Shown: piece after piece, positions 46,901 through 56,581 of the stretch
Layout of the letters: each line of letters begins with the position of its first letter
Numbering within the stretch: position 1 is the stretch's first letter
From: Hydractinia symbiolongicarpus
Taxonomy: Eukaryota; Cnidaria; Hydrozoa; Anthoathecata; Hydractiniidae
Length of the DNA: 64,000 nucleotides
NCBI RefSeq assembly: GCF_029227915.1
Contig: NC_079876.1
Coordinates: forward strand, 26,635,828-26,699,827
Direction: 5' to 3'
The notes under the pieces: model-generated
The model's database searches: none
Seen by the model: only the letters and a program-made list of their open reading frames with translations
What the model was told of the DNA's origin: nothing
Translations under genes and position numbers: made by a program

Positions 46901-48230
46901 TTCAAATGACCTTAAGCGCGTTATTATTGTAGAACTCACTTGCCCATGTGAGGAAAACATGAATGCTTGGCACTCCACAAAAGTTGCCAAATATTCCTGT
47001 TTAATGAATGTGATTATGGTTAATGGCTGGCAAGTTGATTTCTTCGCAGTGGAAGTAGGAGCAAGAGGATATTGTGCAAGAACCACCACTGCCTGTTTAA
47101 AAAGAATGGGTTTCACCAACAAACTTGCTTATTCCACTGCAAATGATCTCGGTAAAATCAGTATGAGGTCTTCTTTTTGTATTTGGCTGGCACGTGAATC
47201 CAATGTTTGGTCAACTGACTCCTTAATGCAATTACCCAAATCCAAGCAGGCTTTGCCCATTGTGGAGACCAAGGGTGTTTCATCTCGCCGAAAGGGGCCA
47301 TCTAAAAAGGTTAGCCAAAATAAAAATGACACTCAACCAATTAGTGTCTATAAAAACATCGGTTTTTTAAACAAAGGCAACACTTGTTACGCCAACGCCA
47401 TTTTGCAAGTATTAAGTACCATTCCAACACTCTGGTGCCAGAGTGGGTCAGAATCGTTTCATTTATCACCTATTGCGAGGTCTATTTCGCTTAACATGGC
47501 GAAGCTGAAGCAATCATTGTCACCTGTTGACCCTTCGAATTTTCTCTGGGCCCTTGAACGTCAAATGCACTCTGATGGGAAACTGGACTTCCAATTTAAT
47601 ACTCAGCAAGATGTAGCAGAGATTTTGTTTGTGGTTTTGGACGCCCTTAAGGGATTTTCCCCGATTGCTGCAGATAAAATCTCAACTGAAATCTCAATGT
47701 CCGTAAGCTGTAACACCTGCCTGTGCACCTCGGTAAATGTCGAAATGCAGGACATTTTAACACTGCCAATGACATCTAAAATCCAATCTTGTGTCAGCAA
47801 ATTTTTAGAACCGGAAATTCTAACTGATGGAAACAAGTGGTTTTGTCCGCAATGCTTTGCACATAGAGAGAGTACTAGAGAAACGCAAATCAGCAGGAGT
47901 AGTGAAATCTTATTCCTGCATCTTAAAAGGTTTTTAAAACATGGTGAACATCTGGTAAAAGACAACAGAGTTGTTGAATGTGTTTCTTTACGTGACTCTC
48001 TCCTGCAACTACCTCTCGTCAGTGATACGGACACAATGTTTAATCAGAACTACTCATTGTTAGCAACAATTAATCACTCCGGTACATTAACCGCAGGTCA
48101 TTATTGGGCTTATGTTAAGGATCCTGCCACAAATTCTTGGTACCACTGCAATGATAGAGCGGTTTGCAAATGCTCTCCACCTATTCTCAACAACAATTCA
48201 TGTTATATTCTTTGTTACGTTCGCTGTTGA
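43965..48230 (+). CDS. Reverse transcriptase / restriction-like endonuclease / ubiquitin-specific protease polyprotein
   Basis: 1421 residues in one frame. About 1-280: basic N-terminal region (MRRGEKRRRRKWSFKNAQKV at ~185-205), with no clear zinc finger. About 285-600: RT, with APGLNGISYKVYK, LKDFRPIALLNVEGKLF, TIWLDIASAYPSIPH (first Asp) and the active site FMDDINIM at about 523. About 865-883: CCHC knuckle CFLCHKEICTSAHILGAC. About 970-1010: endonuclease core LKPDLVLY then VIIVELTCPCEENM, the PD...E-x-T pattern of R2/NeSL-type enzymes. About 1130-1421: C19 protease with Cys box FLNKGNTCYANAILQVL (Cys ~1140), QQD box FNTQQDVAEIL (~1210), two paired-Cys ribbons (SCNTCLC; FCPQCFA), LFLHLKRFL, and His box TINHSGTLTAGHYWAYV (~1377), then WYHCNDRAV. 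Catalytic Cys, His and the distal NDR Asp are all present. Known NeSL elements carry an unrelated Ulp1-type protease; the USP may process the polyprotein or remove host ubiquitin (inference). Confidence 0.93.
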   Translation: MTSFIPNFEKNHCNKQNDTVLQKHLMKSCKVVLEDVCSLSGAEKLKITISTSVSSHKSKLCHTEKNKLQNLDEKAPILWGKMNDKRWSDLDSAVHSKLKACTNLSISEKVKTLETLIYEEASKIFGCRSSNKTKNIASINRRTIRSINLVKEKNVLLAQIASSTIKEELTALQELLQQVRIKIRVMRRGEKRRRRKWSFKNAQKVFRNDPYKAGKDLLNPKSDIRLCVEQSVLDNHKLSSLSDNFHDSSLPLLPGLPPPPQIKKAFSATSFKFSDFASVLYTRRNASAPGLNGISYKVYKKCTKISSFLFNVFKCCLKNCVVPLQWRHAKEIYIPKSKTPVPSNLKDFRPIALLNVEGKLFFSIFSRRLETHVIHNNKFINTSVQKGCMANVPGCWEHMSSIWAALKDARSARTDLATIWLDIASAYPSIPHRLIFFALERYGISPSWIAIVKGYYSGLYSKSFSKSAPSNWHQHFRGIFAGCTLSIVLFLSGINVILEYTLATSVSCYITSNRVSLPLIRAFMDDINIMSSSVAGTQVLLNRCTTALSWANMTFRAEKSRSFVIIKGRSINSTPFSVSSPENDIDFSQYIPSIHASPVRFLGRIIDCSISDRKSINELEEKLIEGLGVINKSLYTGAQKLWILQHLLIPRIQWPLLIYEVSMSVAGRLEQKVSVFIRKWLNLHRSITNISLYADSSPCPLPIKSLTSILKSAKISGHLLLRHSKDPILSTLDPSLKAGSWKVSDAVNIAEGELKYKTIRGPVQRGRTGLGICKVEVIPPKTTHKYRKLIAKTSAEIDEESYLSKALQLQVQGQWTRWENYVKFDLSWKNILATPPNLLSFCLQSTYDVLPSPSNLRRWKINTEPSCFLCHKEICTSAHILGACKTALSQGRYTFRHDSVLTHLVETLKKFIFELPSEPPKNCQKITFLRAGSKAHTKSKVSGILHLTKDWKIVADTHSNYVFPSHIAISELKPDLVLYSNDLKRVIIVELTCPCEENMNAWHSTKVAKYSCLMNVIMVNGWQVDFFAVEVGARGYCARTTTACLKRMGFTNKLAYSTANDLGKISMRSSFCIWLARESNVWSTDSLMQLPKSKQALPIVETKGVSSRRKGPSKKVSQNKNDTQPISVYKNIGFLNKGNTCYANAILQVLSTIPTLWCQSGSESFHLSPIARSISLNMAKLKQSLSPVDPSNFLWALERQMHSDGKLDFQFNTQQDVAEILFVVLDALKGFSPIAADKISTEISMSVSCNTCLCTSVNVEMQDILTLPMTSKIQSCVSKFLEPEILTDGNKWFCPQCFAHRESTRETQISRSSEILFLHLKRFLKHGEHLVKDNRVVECVSLRDSLLQLPLVSDTDTMFNQNYSLLATINHSGTLTAGHYWAYVKDPATNSWYHCNDRAVCKCSPPILNNNSCYILCYVRC

Positions 48231-48985
48231 TCCGCTTTTTCTTTCTTTCTTATACATTTATCATTACGTTTATAAAACCTGTACTTCCAGGGTCATGGGG
48301 GAGGAAAATGTAAATCCGAGCGGTTTTATATTACCCCAGCTAGTTCATTCGAACCAGTTTGCCGTCAATACCCAGAGGGTAAAGAGTTCAGCTCACTCTT
48401 CTCTGGTAACTTAAAAGAAGCTTAGCAAGGGGGTTTGCTTTCAGCTTGTCTTTGGGTGTAACGACCCCACTTTTTACCCCAGTTCAGTAAGGTGCCCAAG
48501 TTTACTAACTTGGTCTTCAGGCTTGACAACCCTGCTGTCCTTAGTCAAAATATGTACAGGCTGGTCCTGTCATGACAACCTCCTGTGTAAGGCTGAGTGT
48601 TGGGGCCCTGTAACACATGTGGAAAGCTACAGCCAGAGTCACAAGTTCTGGCGCACAGGAGGGTTTTATATAATTCTTTTTTTATATTATATATTTTTGA
48701 CATATACATTTTTTCCATTTGTGTTTGTTCTGTAACCACAGTCCGTTTATGTTGTTAGATCTGTCTTGTGTCGTATTGTTTGTGATTGAAGGATTGTTTT
48801 TTCTCTTTAAGATTTTCTCAGTGAATAGTTATAGGTCCAAGTTGGACAGTACTCAGGCTTGTAATAAGCAAGAAAGTGTATTCAGCACCTTCTTCTGGGA
48901 GCCTAATCCCAATTTTATTTACATCCACCGTCCCTGTAGACAAGATACTTCAGTGCAGCTTGCTGTATTGTAAACCTTTTTCATC
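48231..48985 (+). repeat. 3' UTR of the retrotransposon with conserved module
   Basis: Contains agcaagggggtttgctttca (48424), cgaccccactttttacccca, tgtgtaaggctgagtgttgg (48584-48603), the segment through acatgtggaaagctac and ctggcgcacagg (ends ~48659), then the 288-bp tail. The same blocks in the same order appear at 14700-15350 and 26493-27150, including in diverged copies, suggesting an RNA element recognised by the RT. No AATAAA signal is needed for target-primed insertion. Confidence 0.85.
48698..48985 (+). repeat. 288-bp direct repeat, right copy
   Basis: Identical to 43329-43616. It ends in ttcagtgcagcttgctgtat then tgtaaacctttttcatc, comparable with the tails cattgcagcttgctgttttg at 15336-15355 and cattacagctagctgttttg at 27132-27151. 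Confidence 0.93.
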
Positions 48986-50985
48986 AAAGTGCGAAGTTTT
49001 AGGTAGGCGATACGACCTTAGACATGCCTTAGCTCACATGAGTTGGAAATCATTTTGCCTGAAAATAGAAATAGTTATCAACATTAAAACAATTAAACTG
49101 CGTGTGTGAATTAAACTTCCTAATTTAATTAATGTCCAGATAAAGATAATCACTGGAAACTTTTCTTTTTAGAAAGTTTGCAGGAATAAACTTTCAACAA
49201 TTTGTGTTCTGTGTATTTTTTTAAATTCTTTGTTATAAAACGATTGAAAAAAAGGTGTAAATAAACTTTCTCTTTTCTTTTAAAATAATTTTTTTTGCAA
49301 GAATAAACATTCACAGTTGTTCAGACTTCCCAGCGTTGCAACACAAACCTACCAGCATAATTGCAAAAGCCTAAACCCACGTACAGGGTTGTTACTATTA
49401 TTATTACTACTCTCTTCCAATGGGTTCGACAATACACAGCTTAGTAGCTATAGTTACGAAGAATTTTACCAATAAAATAAATAAGAAAACAGTTAAACTT
49501 TGCCTAGCTAGCTATTAGTTAATACAGTACTGCAGCTTGGGAAACATTTCCCTGGTAATAAGCTAAGGAATGCAGGCATAAATCTCTTCAAGTTGGCAAA
49601 TTTTCTGTACTTAAAACAGGAAGTACTCAAAGTGAATTTAATAAGGCTTTCACCATAGGCTTTCTAAATAAATAATGGCTACTTAGAAAAAATATATTTT
49701 ACTTTACATTATGATCACAACCCTCTTAAATGCATAACAGTTTATCCCCTTTTTCAATTCTCAATAGGAGCTTTGTAGCAAAAGGAAGATATCTTTAAAA
49801 AATGCTTATCTGTAACTGTGAACTCGTGTATTCTCAAGAAAACCAAGCATTGAAAAACATTTTGTTTATAAGGGTTCTCTTGCTTATTAAGAAGTCACAT
49901 TGTTTATATGATAATGAAATTTGGCAATACAAGTCAAAATCACCATTTTTTTCTTTTCCTCTGATATAAAGCAGTTTTTTGTTAAAATGTAAACATTAAT
50001 GGAAGAATAGTTTTGTTTTGTTTACGCGCTGAAAAAACAATTTCTTGTACGAGTAGTATCAGTATTCTTAAAAAGTGTTAAAGCTTAAAGGTTAATTTGA
50101 AATTTCTTACTTTTTACACTATGCTTTGTTAATCTTGTGGCTACAATCCCGGTCAAAAATAATGGCAGTAAACCCTTTTTACACGTATAGCAAGAGCAAG
50201 ATAAGTACAAAGCCCCCTTTTCCCCAGTATCAATAAACCAGTTAGCTAGCCAACTTTATTTAAAAATTATAACAAATCTAATTGCAGTAAAATAAGCAGC
50301 TTACTTACTAAAAACTGCATTTAAAAATGTATTCTAGCTAGTTATTATGATATCTTTCTGTACCATACAACCTAAAACTTTCACACTTCAGAACAACCTA
50401 ACTTCCTTTTAAAACTGCTTTCTCACTTAAACCAAAATACAAAACGTGGTACAACGTATAAATTATGTTTTTCTCGATATTTGTAAATGTATATCCCAAG
50501 CAACCTACTTCCTTCGTTCACTTTCCTGAATTTCAAAAACTTACGGCTGCTTTGGTCGTCAAGGGAAACTTAGATTTTTCGAGAAATAGAATTACTCTAT
50601 TTTGATCACGTGATTTTGTCCAGCAAATGAATATGTTTTATGTTGATCAAATGGCATAAAATGTAAACAAAGAAAAACTCGCGGCATTTCTCAGCAAAAA
50701 AGACATGTCAGGCACATGCCAAATATGGTGTTTTCATTTATACCCTGAGCGTCAGATGTATGAAAGAATTGAGATGCCCTGAGCGTCAGGCCCATCGGCA
50801 TGTCCTGAGCGTCAGGCCTATCGGTGAACACATGTATACATGCCCTGAGCGTCAGGTAATGACTTTTATCAACATATTACTTCCATAGCCTAGTGACCTA
50901 ATAAATATCGGCAATGCTAGTACATCAATTTCTAAAACATTGTGAATTAAGTGAATATATCTGCGACAACAGTGGCTAGACCAAA
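48986..50985. other. No gene recognised; AT-rich with short palindromic repeats
   Basis: Long intron-like or intergenic spacer. Four copies of a palindromic 13-14-mer lie at 50743-50856. Confidence 0.5.
50743..50856 (+). repeat. Four spaced copies of palindrome ccctgagcgtcagg
   Basis: Copies at 50743-50755, 50777-50790, 50804-50816 and 50843-50856. The core cctgagcgtcagg has 5-bp complementary arms (cctga/tcagg) around gcg. Copies 2 and 3 share the extension c(c/t)atcgg; spacers vary from 13 to 26 bp. Confidence 0.9.
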
Positions 50986-50986
50986 C

Positions 50987-51331
50987 TTAAATCTGGTATG
51001 TCACCGGTTTGTAGAATAAGCCAGGGACCGGGGTCCAAACCACGAAATGACAAGTAATGAGCAAATGCATTTGTGAGATAAAGGCGTCCACAAACCTGGC
51101 TAAACGGATGTTAAAGCCGACTCTAAATGGATCAGTTTTTGAACTTTTGATGTTAATGTAAAGAATGTTTTTCTCCTTTGAAACACTATAATCATGCGAT
51201 GATATGTGTGTGAGAGGTCCCATTTGTGTTTGGAGAGATGTGCTCTGATATTCGCAATAGGCCAAATGCGCCATTAATACTAAGTAACACAACATAGCGT
51301 TATCGTAGTTAGGAAATTGACTATTTTCCAA
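50987..51331 (-). pseudogene. Tyrosine recombinase (Crypton/DIRS-like) fragment
   Basis: 114-codon minus-strand frame: LCYLVLMAHLAYCEYQS, then SHDYSVSKEKNILYINIKSS with KTDPFRVGFNIRLAR. The (I/L)-KSSKTD-x-(F/L)-x-x-G block is characteristic of the eukaryotic retroelement/Crypton-type tyrosine recombinase family, just after the first catalytic Arg region. The active-site Arg of the usual FLRxGE motif is not preserved, and the C-terminal HxxR...Y part is missing. Confidence 0.5.
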
Positions 51332-51565
51332 AACGACAAAATTTCTGATAGATGAGCTGGGGTAATTGGTAGGCGAAGTATAGGTATGTTAGTCAAATTT
51401 CTTTGTATACTACGCATAGTCTATTCATATTTGGTATTGTGTTATTAGCCACATTCACGGTGCGCGCTTTTGAGGTATAGCCAAACTTGTGTGCGGGGAA
51501 AAAATCTGAAAGTCGTGCGCTTCGGCAGTTCAGTTTGTAAACAAGTCAGTGTAGGTTGTGTCAAA

Positions 51566-51660
51566 ATGAAGTTTCATTGCAGTTCATTTTTGTGGTTTAA
51601 CAATTATTTATCAAAGGTCAAGATGGAAATAAACTAAAGTTTTATCGTCTACCTCGACAG
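51566..51660 (+). pseudogene. 5' part of the THAP exon of the ISL2EU-type transposase
   Basis: Starts MKFHCSSFLWFNNYLS and, after a one-base shift, reads GQDGNKLKFYRLPRQ up to the hAT insertion. The downstream side at 57481 continues PDIQRKYKMFKTTG. The FYRLPR-x-P motif is diagnostic of THAP zinc-dependent DNA-binding domains. The hAT element with one target copy accounts exactly for the break. Confidence 0.6.
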
Positions 51661-51924
51661 GGTCGGATCCAGCTATAGGCGAGGTAGGCTAAAGCCTACA
51701 TTGAGATGGAGCTATTAAAATCCTGCATATGATAATTCTATGGAGAAGCAGCTCGTGAGAGAATCGACAAGAAATATTCATAGATCGCGCGCAGTCATCG
51801 TGTACGTGAATATGTTATAGCCAGTGGCGCTTTGAATCCCGTTTGTTTACGTTGTCTCGATAATCTAACAATTTTTGTCTTTCCAATCGAGACACGCCAA
51901 TCTGCCTTAGAAAATCACTTGTCC

Positions 51925-52085
51925 TAAAACTCGCAAGTAGGCTAAAGTCTGGACAGCTGTTTTTAGTAACCGATGGCACACAGTTATTTCAACGGGGATT
52001 TCAAATTCGCGAAAACACAGTCTAGTTGCCTAGTACTTTTCACTCGCAAGTAGGCTGAAATTCAACTCGCAAGTAGGCTCAGAGG
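51925..52085 (+). repeat. Subterminal repeats of the hAT element
   Basis: The motif ctcgcaagtaggct occurs three times (about 51930, 52045, 52065), and gaggtaggctaaagcc occurs once near the left end. Possible transposase-binding sites; inferred from position. Confidence 0.6.
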
Positions 52086-52319
52086 ACTGGTGACAAAACT
52101 CAAATTCGGGTCAAAGTTCAGTGAGCCAGAGAATAGATGATCAAACATGGCTTCTAGATACTGCTCAGATATGTGTGTTTCGTGAGATTTGTGTTTCAGG
52201 TGAGTTTTCAGAGTTTTTGTTGGTTTCATATTTTATAAAACACCGGAATAATGTCATGCATGAATCATATGTCCAGCTAGCTAGGAACTTGTTAGTCTTG
52301 TTTGAGTTTATACTACCTG

Positions 52320-52359
52320 GCCTGTGGAAGACATCATCTCCCCCCCCCCCCCCCCCACA
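52320..52359 (+). repeat. C homopolymer tract
   Basis: About 18 consecutive C at roughly 52341-52358 in otherwise AT-rich DNA. Could be a sequencing-difficult site. Confidence 0.9.
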
Positions 52360-52939
52360 CTGCCAACTTATTTATGTCTACATGTAGCTAGAGTAGTATG
52401 AACAGAGTGTCGAGGAAGATTGAAAAATAGTCAGTCCAGTTGTGCATCGAGAATAGATCTTATTATTTTTAGTAATGTATAGCTAGCATCTTGAAGAAAC
52501 ATGGACTTTGAACTTATTCTACAACAACAAAAAGACATCAGAACTCGTTTCGAAGGCAACTAGAGAACTAAAAAGTTGTTTTCACCGTCGTCACCATCTA
52601 TTTTGAAGACAGATGAACTTGCACAAACTATATTCATCTCTACTGTTGAAAAATTCAAAAAAAATGTTAATCCTGCTCTCAAGCCAGTTAGGTATCAAGT
52701 TCTTTTTGTTTATTTACACATTCTCGAAGAAAGTGAGCACTTATTCTGTATGTATAGTTTCAATATAGTAGAAAACATACCTAGACCAGTAAACATGTAT
52801 ATAGCTATACAGCAAAAATAAAGTTTTGTTTTGTTTCTGTTAAAAGTTTTTTTTTACTTGTCAGTTGCAACAGTATATTTATGTGAAACACAGTAGGATA
52901 AACCACGATTAATTATAACCGGAATTTGTTCAAATGGCA

Positions 52940-53889
52940 AGATATTTTCATTGTCAATGACTGGATGCATGTTCTTCTAGAATATCTGGTCATGGTAATT
53001 GTTTGTACAGTGCAGTGTCAGTTGGTTTGGTTGGTAACCAGTCATTAGCATATGATTTGAGAGTCTTGACGTCAAAAGTTGTTCCAAAATGCTGAATTTT
53101 ATGCTGATCATCCACACTTTGAAATTATTGCAAATCAGTTGCAGTGCAAAAATTCAAAAAATCTGTTTACACAGGCTTTATCAGATCATGGTTGCAAAGT
53201 TTATACCGAAACGAAGTGTCGCATCACTGCTTTAAAAGAGGAGGCTTCATATACATCACGGAATTATAGTTGGTCATCATTTGTCTGTGTTATGGCATTA
53301 TGTAATGTTATTGAGGTAACTAACTTCCATACGACAGTATATACAGAGTAGACAAAATGTAGAATCTACTGTGGATATATATCTGGGAAATTTCTTCACT
53401 TAGTGGGGAATAGTCAAGATAGTCATGGTCCTAATGTGTTCCATATTTCTATAAAACTTTTTGAAATACACCTGAAATGGTTGCTAGTTATCATAGCTTA
53501 TGTAATTGATTTAGTTCATAGAGATATACAATATTTTTGTTTATATTAGTTCCCTATTCAGCTTGTATATCAGCCACTGGGAGATTCAAAGTTGGATTCA
53601 CTTTTCAATAACGTGTTTTCACCGAAAAAAGATGTTGAAAGTAAATCCCCATTGGTGTTATTATGGTACAATTCCTGTGTTGATCGTCCAAAGACAGTAA
53701 TGCGACCAAGTCATTTTGTTGTTTTATTGCCCCTACCAACTGGTAAAAGAAAATTGGCAAAGCATAGTTTAACCTTGGTGTCTAATCTTCCAAATATTGT
53801 GGCTGGACAACCTTCTTCACAAAAAGCAGTGAAAAAAAATCGTGTGGTTCGAAAATCAATAACATCCTACTTCAGTCAAAACTTGCTAG
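52940..53889 (+). pseudogene. OTU-like cysteine protease domain encoded in the hAT element
   Basis: Reading across shifts: ISGHGNCLYSAVSVGLVGNQ then SLAYDLRVLT, EFYADHPHFEIIANQLQ, YSWSSFVCVMALCNVIEV, then a plus-strand exon 53592-53889 (LDSLFNNVFSPKKDV; LVLLWYNSCVDRPKTV; PSHFVVLLPLP). The G-(D/H)-GNC-x-(Y/F)-x-A-(V/L) motif with catalytic Cys and the FYADHPxF motif are those of OTU-type deubiquitinases common beside cnidarian transposases. PSHFVVL carries a His in the place expected for the catalytic histidine. An intron with GT-AG ends (53890-54065) joins this exon in frame to the transposase exon. Frameshifts in the first part may be real decay or further introns. Confidence 0.6.
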
Positions 53890-54065
53890 GTATATAACAC
53901 TTTTGATGAGATAAAGGTGCAAACATTTTATTTATATCTGTTCTCATAATGGATTTTAGTAGGGAATCAATTTTTCACAACAATTTTCAAACAATTACAA
54001 ATATGGAATGATGAGTTATCAGTATGGCAATTTTTACTGATTCAATCCTTTTTTCAATTTTACAG

Positions 54066-56581
54066 AGACTGGTGAATCTTCAAAATCTCTTATCGAACCA
54101 TCCAAATCTACTGTTGAACAACCTACTGAAAATAAATCTGACGAAAAGGTAGTGGAAGTTGATCATATCCTTGAAGCTGATGTGATTAATATGATGAATA
54201 CTGATGATTCAGTAAATGATGGTGCTTTACAATTTCCTGAAGTGAACAATGCGAACATTGATTCATTTGATATAGGAAATTTGGTGAACAATGTTGCAAA
54301 AAAGGTCACTGAAAAATTAGCTTTTTTAAATTCTGTTTGGATGCCTGATGAAAACTTTCATTACCCAATCTCAAATCGACGTTTCATTCATTCTTGGTTG
54401 ACTTCTTATCCATGGTTATGTTACTCAAAAATCCATGATGGGGCATTTTGCATAAATTGTGTGATGTTCCATAATAACTCACAAAATGTTGGGAAAATGG
54501 AAAAATTGTGCAAGGAACCATTAGGAGATTGGAAAAATGCAAAGGCTTTACTTGAAAAACACCACCATAAATCTCCACATCATAAAAAGTCTGTTGTAGA
54601 TACAGCAAATTTTAAAGCTACAATGGCATCAACAGACACCAGAATTGATAGGCAGCTCAACAATATTGTGCATGTACAAATTACGAAAAATCGTGTTGTA
54701 TTGAAGTCATTGATCAAGATTCTCATTACAATGGCTCAACAATGAATTTCGTTAAGAGGTCGTGATGAGACAGATCCAACTGCACACTTTCAATCTAAAG
54801 AGAATGTAATGAGCAATTTGAGAGTCTTGGTAATTAGTAGTACTTGGTAATCCTGGTAATTTTCTGGCTTTTGTGAAACTAGCAGTAGAGTTGGAATGCC
54901 CTGCTTTGAAGGAACACATGAGTAACTGTGCCAAAAATGCTATTTATTTGTCAAAAACTATTTAAAATGAACTCCTATCTCTTATTGCAAAAAACATTGT
55001 CACCCAAGTAGTTGCACAAAAAAAAACGATCTAAGTATTTCTCTGTTCTTGGCGATGAGGCAGTAGATATAAGCAACAAAGAACAGATGCCAGTTGTGTT
55101 GCGATATATTGACAGTAAAGATGAAATTAGAGAGACATTTTTAAAGATGGCAGAATGTAAACTTGGTTTTCTGGTAAAGGGCTGTCAATTACAATAATTG
55201 ATGCTGTGGAGCAAAACAACTTGGACATGAATTATTGTAGGGGACAAGGCTATGATGGAGCAGGTTAAAATCTGATACAAATAACCATGTTTATCATTAG
55301 CTATCCATATATTTTTATCTTCATTTTGTTCTATTTTTTCAGGTGCAATGGCTGGAAAATGTTCAGGAGCATCCACATTGATTAAGAACCTATGTGTTGC
55401 AGCTGGCTGTAAGCTCCCCATGGTTGCTGATATGATGTCACAGTTTCAAGCAGTGGCATTGTTTTTTTACTGCTCGCCTGTCAGAACTCATGTCCTGAAA
55501 GGTGTCATAGAGGCTGTGTCACCTGAGATTGTCCATTCAGTAGTTTTGAATATTTGTCGTACAAGATGGGTAGCCAGGCTGGATGGACTTGACTCTTTCT
55601 GTGATTTATTACCATCTGTCATGCTCACTTTGGAGAAAATCACAGAAAATAGAGACAAATCCTTCAGTCGTAGTAACGTGGATGATGCAAGACCACCTTC
55701 TAGGCATAGTTCAGTTTGAATTCATTGCTGTGTTGGTAATTGTTCAAAAGGTTTTGGGTTACACTCGTGGTCTCACTGTGAAATTACAGAGTATTGAGTC
55801 TGATCTTGTTAAAACATCAAGTAACGTGCTTTTGTTGAAACGAACACTGCAAGTGATCAGATCAGATATTGACACCCATTTTAATAAGTGGTATGAAAAA
55901 GTTCTATCTTCAGCTACTGAGCTTGATGTTGTGGAATCAATGAAACGTCGATGCAGCATCCAGTTGTATCGAGAGAACTATGTTGCCAATGGAGTGAAAA
56001 AGTACTACAAATTGGCTGTTGCTATTCCCTTCATCGATCATATATTGCAAGAACTGGACACTAGATTTTCTATTGACAATCTCAGTGTCTACTCTGGTTT
56101 CAGCATCATGCCAACTACCATTCTTTCAGATGAGGGTCGTGTTCTTTTGGGAGACCAACCAACATGGAAAGTTGAATTTTCTAAATTTATTCAGAGATAT
56201 CGTGATGATATTCCTGCTCTGAGTAACTTGTACGCACAGTTAGATATGTGGAAAGTTAAGTGGAGAACATTCACCGGAGTGTTACCTACCACATTGCAAG
56301 GTCTGTTAAAACACACTGACAAACTTTTATTTCCATCGATACATGAAGCGATACGAATTCTAGCTACTATACCTGTCACTACTTGCACCTGTGAGAGGAG
56401 TATTTCAGGTTTACGTCGTGTGAAGACATGGATGAGGAATACAATGACAAAGGAAAGATTGAACAGTCTTAGTGTTATAATGTTCAATCGAGATGTGACT
56501 GTTGATTTAGATCAAGTTGTAGATGAATTTGCAGCTGCTAACAAACGTAGAATGACGTTTTCTAATATTTTTAGTGACTGA
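54066..56581 (+). pseudogene. hAT transposase (P52rIPK/ZMYM-type), frame-broken
   Basis: After the acceptor ttttacag at 54065: an acidic start, then PDENFHYPISNRRFIHSWLT with YPWLCYSKI and GAFCINCVMF (TTF-type zinc finger), H-rich HHHKSPHHKK, FSVLGDEAVDISNKEQM (first catalytic Asp block), a YDGAG|AMAGKCSG junction across a 79-bp GT-AG intron at 55264-55342, ICRTRWVARLD, and the C-terminal dimerisation domain PSIHEAIRILATIPVTTCTC then ERSISGLRRVKTWMR. Frames change near 54740, 55000, 55185 and 55700. The zinc finger and C-terminal region are well preserved. The segment between the STLIKN and LCVAAG readings is short relative to the family. Confidence 0.8.

Larger units (their letters stand above)
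43617..48985 (+). mobile_element. Full-length non-LTR retrotransposon encoding RT, restriction-like endonuclease and USP
   Basis: About 5.37 kb: a 5' leader with a 19-bp array, one 1421-codon frame, and a ~750-bp 3' UTR ending in the 288-bp repeat. The order RT, CCHC knuckle, PD-(D/E)XK endonuclease is that of R2/NeSL/CRE-type, often site-specific elements; there is no AP endonuclease. The C-terminal protease domain is USP-type. The coding frame is uninterrupted, so the copy could be recent. Confidence 0.88.

Noticed and set aside
45116-47332. Several minus-strand frames of 60-92 codons opposite the retrotransposon gene
   Set aside because: Shadows of the intact 1421-codon frame, without motifs.
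50743-50856. CRISPR-like spaced repeats
   Set aside because: Only four 13-14-bp units with irregular spacers in a eukaryotic context with no cas genes.
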